A DNA stretch of 64,000 nt, taken from Rhodospirillales bacterium (lineage in GTDB: Bacteria; Pseudomonadota; Alphaproteobacteria; Rhodospirillales; Thalassospiraceae). Positions within the stretch are counted from its first letter, which is position 1. Every line of letters starts with the position of its first letter. Below, piece after piece: positions 29,079-37,452 of the stretch. The notes under the pieces are model-generated. The model did not search any database. It was not told the DNA's origin and saw only the letters and a list, made by a program, of their open reading frames with translations. Made by a program: the position numbers and the translations under genes. The DNA is taken from the NCBI GenBank assembly GCA_019634165.1, contig JAHQVT010000006.1, positions 372,001 to 436,000 on the forward strand, read 5' to 3'.

Positions 29079-30241
29079 ATGTTGTTACTGACCAATGGAC
29101 CACTGCGTCTGCTTTTCATAGCACAGGCACTTTATTGGTCCTGTTCGCTTATCGGGATTACCTTGACATCGATTGTTGGCGTGTCTTTAGCACCTGTACC
29201 GGCACTGGCAACCTTGCCCTTAGGCATCTTGATGTTGGGTAATTTATTGTCTGTGCACCCGCTTGCGATGTTGATGCAAAAACGCGGGCGCCGTGTGGGA
29301 CTGTGTCTTGGGGCGATGTGCGGTGTCGTCGGTGGGGGTTTGCTGGCAAGTGGCATTTATATTGGTGAGTTTTGGCTTGTCGCGGCTGCGCCAGCCTTAA
29401 TCGGCACATATCAGGCATCGGCAATGTATTACCGTTATGCCGCACTGGAAGCCGTCGGTACTGCGCAGAACGGACGTGCTGCTGCTTTGGTCGTCGGGGG
29501 CGGTGTTCTTGCCGCCATTGTTGCGCCGGAAGCGATATGTTGGCAGTGCCATTTTCAGGCGCATTTGTCGCCTTGGCAGGGCTGGCTGCTATTGGTGCAT
29601 TGCTTATGGCCTTTTTGCCCGATGGGGGCATCCCGCCCCGAACTGGGTCGAGTAGGGAGGTGATGAAAAGACTTCTTGCGCGACCTGCTATCCGCGGTGC
29701 GATTGCTGTGAGTGCCACGGGGCAGGGCATTATGATTTTGGTTATGACAGCAACCCCACTTGCGATGAGATATTGCGGGTTTGATGTGGATGTATCGGCC
29801 AATGTGATCCGCTGGCATCTGGTCGGGATGTTCTTACCTGCCTTTGTCGCCGGGCCGATGATTGATCGGTTTGGGCCGCGTCGTATGGCAGTGGCGGGGG
29901 GCGTGGTTTTAATCGCCTGTGTCGGGGTTGCTGTTTCCGGGGTTAGTGTTGCTGCGTTTCTGATCAGTTCGTTCCTATTGGGGATTGGATGGAATCTGAT
30001 GTTGCTTGCCGGCACAACCATGTTGGGCGAGGGGCATGATGTGGCGGAACGTGGGCACGCACAAAGCTTGATGGAACTGGGAAACAGCGTCACGGCAACT
30101 GTGGCATCGGCAGCAAGCGGTGCGCTGATTGCTGGTGCGGGATGGAATATGATCAATTACGGGGCTGTGCCGGTTGTGTTGCTGGCTTTGGCAATAATGT
30201 GGCGCGGGGCACGCGCCAAGCACCTTTCAGTCGGTGTCTGA
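29079..30241 (+). pseudogene. MFS transporter broken by a frameshift
   Basis: The first frame (29079 to about 29535) encodes the N-terminal helices of a major facilitator, including the loop MQKRGRRVGLCLGAMCG and YQASAMYYRYAALEA. After VVGGGVLAAIVAPEA it runs into non-homologous sequence and stops at 29663. The C-terminal half continues in another frame from about 29530 (LAVPFSGAFVALAG) to 30241, with IDRFGPRRMAVAGGV. One lost base or two extra bases near 29530-29540 account for it. The result is two fragments of one roughly 387-residue protein. Either a true pseudogene or a sequencing error. A paralogous subfamily member starts at 63563. Confidence 0.88.
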
Positions 30242-30254
30242 TGCCTAAAAGGAA

Positions 30255-30277
30255 CCGCCGGTCATGGTGACCGGCGG
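30255..30277. repeat. GC-rich inverted repeat after the MFS pseudogene
   Basis: Perfect 10-bp stem CCGCCGGTCA / TGACCGGCGG with a 3-base loop, 13 bases after the MFS stop. No T-tract follows. It is the first of several hairpins in 30255-30402. Confidence 0.6.
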
Positions 30278-30378
30278 CGAAGTTGCAGGGCGAACGGGGA
30301 GTTTCGCCCCGGCGCGACTGAGAAACTCACTCGGCTATTTCGGAGGTGCCCGATAAGGTGCGGTTCTGTGCAGGCACT

Positions 30379-30402
30379 AAAAAACCGGCCATCAGGCCGG
30401 TT
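30379..30402 (-). terminator. Terminator overlapping the stop codon of the 73-residue protein gene
   Basis: On the minus strand AACCGGCC-tgat-GGCCGGTT runs into TTTT. The loop contains the TGA stop of the gene, so the stem includes its last two codons. Confidence 0.8.
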
Positions 30403-30613
30403 GTGATACCAATTGGGTCGCGTTGCCCGCGACGAATTCTTTTATCTTTTGCAAAACGAAATCGCGTGAGCTGTTTTCACGGGTGCGGAAAAGAACTTCG
30501 CGATCCTGAATGACCAAGCCCAAATAGACTGGATCGGTGTGACCTTCTCTGACCATTTTCAGGGCGCGAAGGGTATGACCGAGATCGTCGGTGCTTTGAT
30601 AGATGGTACGCAT
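30392..30613 (-). CDS. Small hypothetical protein, 73 residues
   Basis: Not recognised. ATG 30613 follows GGAGA at a good distance; the longer frame to 30658 lacks a ribosome site. The sequence MRTIYQSTDDLGHTLRALKM and the following GLVIQDREVLFRTREN suggest a compact alpha-beta cytosolic protein without membrane segments. It is monocistronic, ends inside its own terminator, and lies between the MFS pseudogene and tRNA-Ser. Confidence 0.7.
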   Translation of the reverse strand: MRTIYQSTDDLGHTLRALKMVREGHTDPVYLGLVIQDREVLFRTRENSSRDFVLQKIKEFVAGNATQLVSQPA

Positions 30614-30832
30614 CTTTCTCCAACCAGCATTTTGCATCAGGTGACAGTAAAAAACCAATCGACTAGCGCTTTATGACAGGTGTTTTTTTCTAACCGATGA
30701 CAACTCTGTGATGGTTTGAAGACTCTTTTATCTTTCAACCAGAAAACCCCATGAGGGCGGGCGGGAAAAAGCTGCTGGTTTTATTTGGTGGGCCTGATAA
30801 AAAGAAAACGTCCTTAAGGCCAGTTTCGGGCA

Positions 30833-30861
30833 TTGACATGCGCCATGACGGTGTTTAAGAA
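30833..30861 (+). promoter_or_regulatory. Candidate promoter of tRNA-Ser
   Basis: TTGACA at 30833-30838, a 17-base spacer and TAAGAA at 30856-30861, ending 35 bases ahead of the mature tRNA 5' end. The -35 is perfect and the -10 is weak. Confidence 0.5.
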
Positions 30862-30896
30862 AGGCGTCGTTCCGCAGGGAACACCAAGGACATAGA

Positions 30897-30989
30897 GGGC
30901 AAGTGGCCGAGTGGCTGAAGGCGCTCCCCTGCTAAGGGAGTATAGGGTGACAAGCCCTATCGAGGGTTCGAATCCCTCCTTGCCCGCCA
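30897..30989 (+). tRNA. tRNA-Ser (anticodon GCT)
   Basis: Full cloverleaf with a long variable arm, as for serine. The acceptor GGGCAAG pairs with CTTGCCC; the anticodon stem CTCCC/GGGAG encloses the loop with GCT at 30931-30933, reading AGC and AGU codons. The variable arm is TATAGGGTGACAAGCCCTAT, the T arm GAGGG-TTCGAAT-CCCTC, the discriminator G, and CCA is encoded at 30987-30989. Confidence 0.98.
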
Positions 30990-30995
30990 TTGATC

Positions 30996-31021
30996 AAAGC
31001 ACCCCAAAAGGGTGCTTTTTT
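30996..31021 (+). terminator. Terminator after tRNA-Ser
   Basis: AAAGCACCC-caaaa-GGGTGCTTT with a T run, starting 7 bases after the CCA end. Confidence 0.88.
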
Positions 31022-31106
31022 CTTTGCCTAATTCACGCAAACTGCGTCCTTAAGTCATTGTTTTGATAATGATGATTTATCTAAACCATCTTACCGGTGA
31101 GCAATA

Positions 31107-31136
31107 AAAAAACGCAGCGAAGGTTTTCGCCGCGTT
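31107..31136 (-). terminator. Terminator after the Lrp-like ligand-domain gene
   Basis: AACGCAGCGAA / TTCGCCGCGTT with one A-C mismatch and a 4-base loop. On the minus strand it is followed by a run of T. It lies just downstream of the stop at 31165. Confidence 0.7.
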
Positions 31137-31164
31137 TTGCATATCGATCATTTTTAAGGCCAGT

Positions 31165-31407
31165 TTAGGTGAAGGCATTAAAGGTGATGATGGTCTGGGT
31201 GTCTTTGATGTTGGGCAGCTTGTGGATTTGTTCGTTCACATAGCGCCCGATATCCTGTTCATCTTCGACATAGACTTTGACCAGAAGTTCGAACGGGCCG
31301 GAAATGGAATAGACTTCCGAGACACCTTCAACTTCTTCAACAAGGTCGGCAGCCACGTCATAGGCTTTGCCAAGTTCACATTTCACGAAAATGAAAAACG
31401 GATGCAT
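31165..31407 (-). CDS. Stand-alone Lrp/AsnC ligand-binding (RAM) domain protein
   Basis: 80 residues covering only the regulatory half of Lrp/AsnC regulators: HPFFIFVKCELGKAYDVA, then VEGVSEVYSISGPFELLVKV and a C-terminal IHKLPNIKDTQTIITF. There is no DNA-binding helix-turn-helix. Stand-alone RAM proteins assemble as dimers or decamers and bind amino acids; some partner full-length Lrp proteins. Monocistronic with its own terminator. Confidence 0.87.
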   Translation of the reverse strand: MHPFFIFVKCELGKAYDVAADLVEEVEGVSEVYSISGPFELLVKVYVEDEQDIGRYVNEQIHKLPNIKDTQTIITFNAFT

Positions 31408-31519
31408 CGGAACTGCTCCAGTCTGATATTGAGTTTCTCACAAGCTAACCGGCTTGGGCGGGGCTTGCAATCGTCAAGGGGCGCACTTTTATCGGTACTA
31501 GGTCTAAATTCTCGTAAAC

Positions 31520-32503
31520 TTAATCTAGCGGCCTTTTTTCGGCCTGTGCCGCGCGTGTTTCAACGGCTTCTGTCGTTAGGTTCCAAACCGTTGTCCCGTC
31601 AGTCTCGGCGGTGAGACTTGCCATGGCAAGGCCATGGGCAACTGCACCGTCCATTGTGGCGTCGGGTTTGGAAAACGCCGATAGGAATCCAGAGTAAAAG
31701 GCATCACCAGCACCGTTTACGTCACGAACCTTGGTTGGGAGTGGAGGCCAGAACGCCGTTCCATTTTGCGACGACGACACAACACCCGTTGCGCCAAGCG
31801 TAATAACGACATCGGGAATACCTTTGCCGCGCAGCAATTGGATCGCAGTTACGGCCTGATCTGTTTCTTTAATCTCAATGCCGGTCAAAATGCTTGCTTC
31901 TGCCCTGTTGGTGATCAGCACATCAATTTTGTCCAACACAGGTTTGAATCGTACAGCTTTGCTGGGCGATACAGTGGCAGCACATAATTTAGTGTCACCT
32001 TTGTTGTCAGCCAGCCAAGAAATTGTTTCAACGGGTAGGTTGGCATCCATCATCCACCACGGCCAGGCCTTAAGGTTGCTAAGTTCGGGGGCCAGCCGTT
32101 CGATCGTCAAAAAATCATAGACCTCGGCATCCATCATACCCAGCGCAAGTTCACCCGTTTCATCAAGAACGGCGGTGTAGCCTGCAGTATGTTTGTCTTC
32201 AAGTTTCATCATTCGGCGCGTGTCAATGCCGAGTTCGGAAAGTGCTGCGATTACATATTCGCCATCACCATCATCGCCAACCGCACTGAGCATCGCGACA
32301 TTGTTGCCCAGTAAACGCAAATGGACCGCAATGTTGCGGGCGACACCGCCGGGTTTTCGATGAAGGGTTCGTACCGGATTGGATGCGGCTGGAATGAAGT
32401 GTCCGATGCATTGCAAGGTCCGGTCAAAATGAGCTGCGCCAAAACAAAGGATATTGGCTGAAGGCGTAATCACAACGTGTTGCTCTTTGTGGTGGGGCGT
32501 CAT
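31520..32503 (-). CDS. PfkB-family sugar/nucleoside kinase, possibly pseudouridine kinase
   Basis: 327 residues from ATG 32503. The PfkB core has GGVARN at 52-57 and a second signature DVNGAGDAF at 261-269, whose Asp267 is the catalytic base. The GGVARNIAVHLRLLG segment resembles pseudouridine kinase (PsuK) more than ribokinase. No psuG glycosidase is in the window, so ribokinase or another nucleoside kinase remains possible. The frame opens at 32593, but that codon lies within the terminator hairpin of the nucleotidase gene. The location next to nucleoside genes supports a nucleoside or ribose substrate. Confidence 0.82.
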   Translation of the reverse strand: MTPHHKEQHVVITPSANILCFGAAHFDRTLQCIGHFIPAASNPVRTLHRKPGGVARNIAVHLRLLGNNVAMLSAVGDDGDGEYVIAALSELGIDTRRMMKLEDKHTAGYTAVLDETGELALGMMDAEVYDFLTIERLAPELSNLKAWPWWMMDANLPVETISWLADNKGDTKLCAATVSPSKAVRFKPVLDKIDVLITNRAEASILTGIEIKETDQAVTAIQLLRGKGIPDVVITLGATGVVSSSQNGTAFWPPLPTKVRDVNGAGDAFYSGFLSAFSKPDATMDGAVAHGLAMASLTAETDGTTVWNLTTEAVETRAAQAEKRPLD

Positions 32504-32551
32504 ATTTGTGACGCACAAGCGACTTTCATAAGCCCCTGATATGCACCAAGG

Positions 32552-32590
32552 CAAGAAAAACAAAAGGGCGGCCTGTGAAAAGCCGCCCTT
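32552..32590 (-). terminator. Terminator after the 5'-nucleotidase gene
   Basis: Minus-strand stem AAGGGCGGC / GCCGCCCTT (9 bp, 9-base loop) followed by TTGTTTTTC, 26 bases beyond the nucleotidase stop. Confidence 0.82.
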
Positions 32591-32615
32591 CATTACGCTT
32601 TGATTTGTACCGTGA

Positions 32616-34211
32616 TTATTTCAGCATAATCCGATTTCTGGCCATCGGGGTCATCGGTGAATTCATCCCGACATAATCCGCAACGGCCTGTTCAAGGTTT
32701 GGACCGAAGTCATAGACATCGGTTGCATTTTCACGGAACAGGGCATAGCCATCCCCACCATTGCGCATGAAATCGTTGGATACGACGCCATATAATTTGT
32801 TCATGTCAATTGGGGTGTAGATATCGCCATCGACAACTTTGACGTTTGATACACGTGATCCGACCGGCTGGGACAGATCAAGCTCAAATGTCATGCCCGC
32901 CACCTGTGGGAATTGGCCTTTGTCTTCATCGACCTTGGAAACGCCGTGCTCAAGAGACGCAACGATATCTTTGCCTGATAGCTTAAAGGTCGCCAAGGCA
33001 TTCTGGAACGGAAGCACCGTCAGAACTTCACCCATTGTGACCGTACCCTCATCAATGCTGGCACGAATGCCGCCGCCGTTTTGAATGGCAATCTGATACC
33101 CTTCGCCAGCTTTCCACAACATTGCATCGGCAACAAGTGATCCCATCGAACATTCCATATGACGGCAAGTCTCGCGTGATCCGTCGGCGGCTGCGGCAAA
33201 GCTACCAACTTCAATATTACGGATCGTGTCAACTTTTTCACTGGCCGCTGCAATTACAGCAAGGACGTCTTCGGCTGGTGTGATGCTGGCATCCAGCGAG
33301 ATCGGTTCGCCTGACCAGCCCGTTGCAACACCGGCGTCATCAAAGGTGACATTCAATTCACCCAGGTAGCGGCTATAGGCATATGCTTGAACGACAAGAA
33401 CCGGTTTGCCATCCGGTGCGGTTTCGACAACCGGGTAGGGGTAGCTGGCTTTTTCATTGGTGTTTGAAAACAACTGGTTGTCATGGCCGCCGACAATGAC
33501 GTCAATGCCGCTAACAGTCCTGGCCAACTCAAAATCCTTGTAGGAGCCAGAATGGCTCATAACGATGATTTTGTTCACACCTTTAAGGCGTAAGCGTGCG
33601 ACAGAATAGCGCAGTGCCATTTCAGAATCAGTGATTGCAACCTGATCGCCGGGACTTGAAATATCGGGCGTTTCTTCGGTGGTAATACCGATCAGACCGA
33701 TTTTTTCGCCGCCAAGCTCGACAATCGTATCAGGGATAATTTTACCCTTTAGATTGGAGGAGGCTGTTGGGCGAACGTTCGCTGACAAAACCGGAACTTT
33801 GCTTGCCTTGATGAAGGTTTCAAGCACCTCCGGGCCGTCATCAAATTCATGATTACCAATCGTCATGGCATCATAGCCTGCCATCGCCATCAGTTCGGCC
33901 GTAAGTGTGCCTTTATAGGTCGAATAATAAAGTGATCCTTGAAACTGGTCGCCGCCATCAAGAGCAAGAACATTGCCACCTTCGGCTTTGGCGTTACGGA
34001 TCGCAGTTGCAAGACGGGCATAGCCGCCAAAACATTTTCCTTCGGCGTCGTCTTCAGCCTTACAAGTATTATTGTATTTGGTAACGGATTCAACGCGATC
34101 ATGAACATCATTAGTATGAAGAATACGCAAGTCGTAATCCGCCAATGCGCTTCCGGCACCAATGGTCAGCATGGTGCAAGCTGAAAGCAACCCTGCAATC
34201 TTTTGTCTCAT
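32616..34211 (-). CDS. Periplasmic 5'-nucleotidase/UshA-type metallophosphatase
   Basis: 531 residues from ATG 34211 (GGAG upstream), with a signal peptide (MRQKIAGLLSACTMLTIGAG) cleaved near ALA-DYD. The N-terminal calcineurin-like domain has RILHTNDVHDR, GGDQFQGSLYY, GNHEFDDG, SHSG and GGHDN metal motifs; the C-terminal nucleotidase domain has QNGGGIRASIDEG and SNDFMRNGGDGY. It should hydrolyse external nucleotides to nucleosides for the adjacent importer. UDP-sugar hydrolase or cyclic-nucleotide activity is also possible in this family. Confidence 0.92.
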   Translation of the reverse strand: MRQKIAGLLSACTMLTIGAGSALADYDLRILHTNDVHDRVESVTKYNNTCKAEDDAEGKCFGGYARLATAIRNAKAEGGNVLALDGGDQFQGSLYYSTYKGTLTAELMAMAGYDAMTIGNHEFDDGPEVLETFIKASKVPVLSANVRPTASSNLKGKIIPDTIVELGGEKIGLIGITTEETPDISSPGDQVAITDSEMALRYSVARLRLKGVNKIIVMSHSGSYKDFELARTVSGIDVIVGGHDNQLFSNTNEKASYPYPVVETAPDGKPVLVVQAYAYSRYLGELNVTFDDAGVATGWSGEPISLDASITPAEDVLAVIAAASEKVDTIRNIEVGSFAAAADGSRETCRHMECSMGSLVADAMLWKAGEGYQIAIQNGGGIRASIDEGTVTMGEVLTVLPFQNALATFKLSGKDIVASLEHGVSKVDEDKGQFPQVAGMTFELDLSQPVGSRVSNVKVVDGDIYTPIDMNKLYGVVSNDFMRNGGDGYALFRENATDVYDFGPNLEQAVADYVGMNSPMTPMARNRIMLK

Positions 34212-34518
34212 CACTATAACTCCAACAAATGGGCACCCGTTCCTGTCCCTATTGGAATAGGTTGCCATGACATATCAAAGCTTTTGGGTCGGAATTCCTT
34301 TTCCCCATTGGATGCTAGCATCAAATTCAACGCGAAGGTACGTCCGGTTGATGACGGTAGGGTGAAAGTTACAGCCAAATGTATGAATGATAGAAGGTAA
34401 GGCGGCGCTGGCCGAAGAATCGGCAAGGGGGCCGACGAGGCATTTTCGACGATTTCGCAAAAAATTCATTTGGGACGCTATTAAGTTTTCTAAGAAAATC
34501 TGTTGCACTGCATGAGAA

Positions 34519-34532
34519 GAATGTTAAGAACA
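34519..34532 (+). promoter_or_regulatory. Putative operator, repeat copy 1
   Basis: GAATGTTAAGAACA, which contains the palindrome TGTT-AAG-AACA. It matches the second copy 51 bases downstream at 13 of 14 positions. Confidence 0.45.
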
Positions 34533-34569
34533 CGTCGGTCGCAAATCTAAGGGAAACCCCGCAGAAGCG

Positions 34570-34583
34570 GAATGTTAAGCACA
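34570..34583 (+). promoter_or_regulatory. Putative operator, repeat copy 2
   Basis: GAATGTTAAGCACA, one mismatch from copy 1. The spacing of 51 bases is close to five helical turns, placing both copies on the same face of the DNA. Confidence 0.45.
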
Positions 34584-34830
34584 GTTTGAGTTGGGGCTTT
34601 TTTGACCAACTGGACAGGTTTTGTGTTTCCCTTGCATGCTCGGCTATTTACAGGGCACTATATTTTGTAGTTACCATACGCGTTCGCAACATGATCAAGC
34701 GGATTCCCACGGTTGAGGGACCGTAGCGTCCGACATGATGTGAATCACGTGTTTTCGATGAGGGAGTTCCCCCGGTTAAAGGGCACCGGTGGGAAGAATA
34801 ATCAGAATTCAAGCAATGAAGGGCATCGGA

Positions 34831-35826
34831 ATGAAAAAGCTTCTGACCTCCGTGGTCGCGGCTGTTGCCTGCTATGCAGGTGTTGCTTCGGCTGCAGAAA
34901 TCAATCCGGCAGTGGTCTATGACCTTGGTGGCCGTTTTGACCGTTCGTTCAACCAGGCTGCTTATACGGGCGCTGAAAAATACAAAGCAGATACTGGTAC
35001 CGAGTATCGCGACTTTGAGATCCAAAACGACTCACAGCGCGAACAGGCAATGCGTAATTTTGCGCGACGGGGCATGAACCCGATCGTTGCGATTGGTTTC
35101 TCGCAGGCTTCTGCACTTGAGAAAGTTGCAAAAGAATTCCCAGAAACCAAATTCACCATCGTTGATATGGTCGTTGACCTGCCGAACGTTCAATCCGTTG
35201 TTTTCAAAGAACATGAAGGTTCTTTCCTTGTCGGTGTTCTGGCTGCAATGGCATCTGAGACCGCTAAAGTCGGCTTTGTTGGCGGTATGGACATTCCGTT
35301 GATCCGTAGATTTGCTTGTGGTTACGCGCAAGGTGTCAAATACGCCAATGGCGACGCCGAAGTATTCCAGAACATGACCGGTACCACTGGTGCGGCATGG
35401 AACGACCCGGTTAAAGGCGGCGAACTTGCAAAATCGCAGTTTGACCGTGGTGCCGACGTTGTTTACCACGCTGCTGGTGGCACGGGTGTTGGTGTTCTGC
35501 AGGCAGCAGCAGATGCCGGTAAACTTGGTATTGGTGTTGATTCCAATCAGAATGGCTTGCATCCGGGTTCGGTTCTGACATCAATGCTTAAGCGTGTTGA
35601 TGTTGCCGTTTACGAAGCATTTGATGCAGCAACCGGTGAAAACTGGCAGCCGGGCTTGACCATTCTTGGTCTTGCAGAGGGCGGTGTTGATTGGGCTCTT
35701 GATGAAAACAACGAGAAGCTCATCACCGATGACATGAAAGCTGCTGTTGCCAAGGCGAAAGAAGCAATCACTTCGGGTAGCCTTGAAGTGCACGATTACA
35801 TGAGCGACAGCGCCTGCCCGATGTAA
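34831..35826 (+). CDS. BMP-family nucleoside-binding protein
   Basis: Periplasmic binding protein of the BmpA/PnrA/Med family (331 residues), which binds nucleosides for ABC import. The signal peptide MKKLLTSVVAAVACYAGVASA lacks a lipobox, so it is a soluble periplasmic form. Family blocks are VYDLGGRFDRSFNQAAY, KEHEGSFLVGVLAA, GFVGGMDIPLIRRF and VYHAAGGTGVGVLQAA. The upstream reading from ATG 34789 is less likely than ATG 34831 preceded by GAAGGG. First gene of the transporter operon. Confidence 0.92.
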   Translation: MKKLLTSVVAAVACYAGVASAAEINPAVVYDLGGRFDRSFNQAAYTGAEKYKADTGTEYRDFEIQNDSQREQAMRNFARRGMNPIVAIGFSQASALEKVAKEFPETKFTIVDMVVDLPNVQSVVFKEHEGSFLVGVLAAMASETAKVGFVGGMDIPLIRRFACGYAQGVKYANGDAEVFQNMTGTTGAAWNDPVKGGELAKSQFDRGADVVYHAAGGTGVGVLQAAADAGKLGIGVDSNQNGLHPGSVLTSMLKRVDVAVYEAFDAATGENWQPGLTILGLAEGGVDWALDENNEKLITDDMKAAVAKAKEAITSGSLEVHDYMSDSACPM

Positions 35827-35856
35827 GGCAGCCTTGAAGCAAACCGGGGATTTGTA

Positions 35857-37452
35857 GTGTCGGATACGATGCATCAAATGCACGGCACCGGGGAAACTGG
35901 TGCCGTGCAACCCGCTATTGAACTGCGTGGAATTGACAAGCGGTTCGGAGCGGTACACGCAAATAAGGAAATCGACCTTAAGGTCGAGAAGGGTACTATC
36001 CACGGCATCGTGGGGGAGAATGGCGCAGGCAAATCGACCCTGATGAGCATTCTGTACGGCTTTTACCAAGCCGACGGCGGAACCATTCATGTCGACGGAA
36101 AGCTGTGCGATATCAAAGGTTCTGAGGATGCCATTGCTGTTGGAATCGGCATGGTTCACCAGCACTTCATGCTGGTCGAAACCTTTTCTGTGCTTGAAAA
36201 TGTAATTCTCGGTGTTGAGGGCGGGGCGGTACTGCGTGACGGTGTGGACCGGGCGCGTGAGGAGCTCGAACGTCTTGAGCGTGAATATTCGCTCGACATT
36301 GACCCGGACGCCATTGTTGGCGATCTGTCTGTTGGTCTTCAGCAACGTGTAGAAATTCTAAAGGCGCTCTATCGTGGTGCCGAAATCCTTATTCTGGATG
36401 AGCCGACAGGTGTTTTGACCCCGCAAGAGGCAGATCACTTGTTCCGCATTCTTGAAACGCTGAAAGAACAGGGCAAGACAGTTGTTCTGATTACCCACAA
36501 ATTGCGCGAAATCATGGCTGCTACGGATAATGTCTCCGTGATGCGCCAAGGCGCAATGGTGGCACATCGCAAAACAGCCGAAACCAACCCGGAAGAACTT
36601 TCAGAAATAATGGTGGGTCGCAAGGTTCTGCTGCACCTTGAAAAGGGTGAAGCCAATCCGGCAGCGACCGTTCTTAAAGTGGACAATCTGTGTGTTGATA
36701 ATGAGCAGGGTGTTCGCAAGGTCAAAAACGTGACCTTTAACGTACGCGCAGGCGAGATTGTTGGCATTGCGGGTGTTTCAGGAAACGGTCAAAGCGAACT
36801 TCTGGAAGCGCTTGGCGGTATTCGTTCAGCCAGCGAAGGTTCGGTTGAGCTAAACGGACAGGACGTTACGCCGGGCAAAGGTGTTGATGCCGCCGAACTT
36901 CGTCGTCGTGGCGTTGCCCATGTTCCTGAAGACCGGCATCGTATGGCAATGGTGACGGCATTCTCAGCCAAGGAAGCCGCCATTCTTGGATATGAAGATG
37001 ATCCGGCCTATCAAAAAGGCGGGTTGCTTGATTGGCAGGCGATTTCGGACGCCACGGCCAAAATGATGTCAGAATTTGATGTGCGACCGGATAACCCAGA
37101 CTTGAAAGCGGCTAATTTTTCTGGCGGTAATCAGCAGAAATTGGTTCTTGCACGTGAAATTATGCGTGACCCGGAACTTCTTCTGGTGGGGCAACCGACC
37201 CGTGGTGTCGATATCGGGGCCATTGAATTCATTCACAAACGAATTGTTGCCATGCGCGATACTGGCAAAGCCGTTCTGCTGGTGTCTGTGGAGCTTGACG
37301 AAATCATGTCGCTTGCCGACCGAATTTTGGTGATGTGCGATGGTGCTATCATCGGCGAAGTTCCTGCTGCCCAAGCAACTGAACGCGTGCTTGGCCTTAT
37401 GATGGCAGGTGTCGACCCAAGTGAAGCCAAAGCAGCGGAGGGACAGGCATGA
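35857..37452 (+). CDS. Nucleoside ABC transporter ATP-binding protein with two ATPase domains
   Basis: 531 residues with duplicated ATPase modules, as in RbsA/YufO. The first Walker A GENGAGKS is at 53-60. The second module has a degenerate Walker A (GVSGNGQSE) and signature FSGGNQQKLVLARE, normal for this subfamily. The start is GTG 35857 after GGGGA; ATG 35869 is an alternative. The stop overlaps the first permease start by four bases. Confidence 0.92.
   Translation: MSDTMHQMHGTGETGAVQPAIELRGIDKRFGAVHANKEIDLKVEKGTIHGIVGENGAGKSTLMSILYGFYQADGGTIHVDGKLCDIKGSEDAIAVGIGMVHQHFMLVETFSVLENVILGVEGGAVLRDGVDRAREELERLEREYSLDIDPDAIVGDLSVGLQQRVEILKALYRGAEILILDEPTGVLTPQEADHLFRILETLKEQGKTVVLITHKLREIMAATDNVSVMRQGAMVAHRKTAETNPEELSEIMVGRKVLLHLEKGEANPAATVLKVDNLCVDNEQGVRKVKNVTFNVRAGEIVGIAGVSGNGQSELLEALGGIRSASEGSVELNGQDVTPGKGVDAAELRRRGVAHVPEDRHRMAMVTAFSAKEAAILGYEDDPAYQKGGLLDWQAISDATAKMMSEFDVRPDNPDLKAANFSGGNQQKLVLAREIMRDPELLLVGQPTRGVDIGAIEFIHKRIVAMRDTGKAVLLVSVELDEIMSLADRILVMCDGAIIGEVPAAQATERVLGLMMAGVDPSEAKAAEGQA

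Larger units (their letters stand above)
34212..34830. other. Long divergent intergenic region ahead of the nucleoside transporter
   Basis: 619 bases between the divergent nucleotidase and BMP genes. No convincing ORF or known riboswitch. It contains two near-identical direct repeats at 34519-34532 and 34570-34583 that look like operators. It is the obvious control region for both transcription units. Confidence 0.6.

Noticed and set aside
34555..34603. CCCC...GGGGCTTTTTT as an intrinsic terminator ahead of bmpA
   Set aside because: Only four base pairs can form between the C and G runs and the loop is over 30 bases; too weak to call.
35032..35562. 176-residue frame opposite the BMP gene
   Set aside because: Antisense shadow of a clearly homologous gene.
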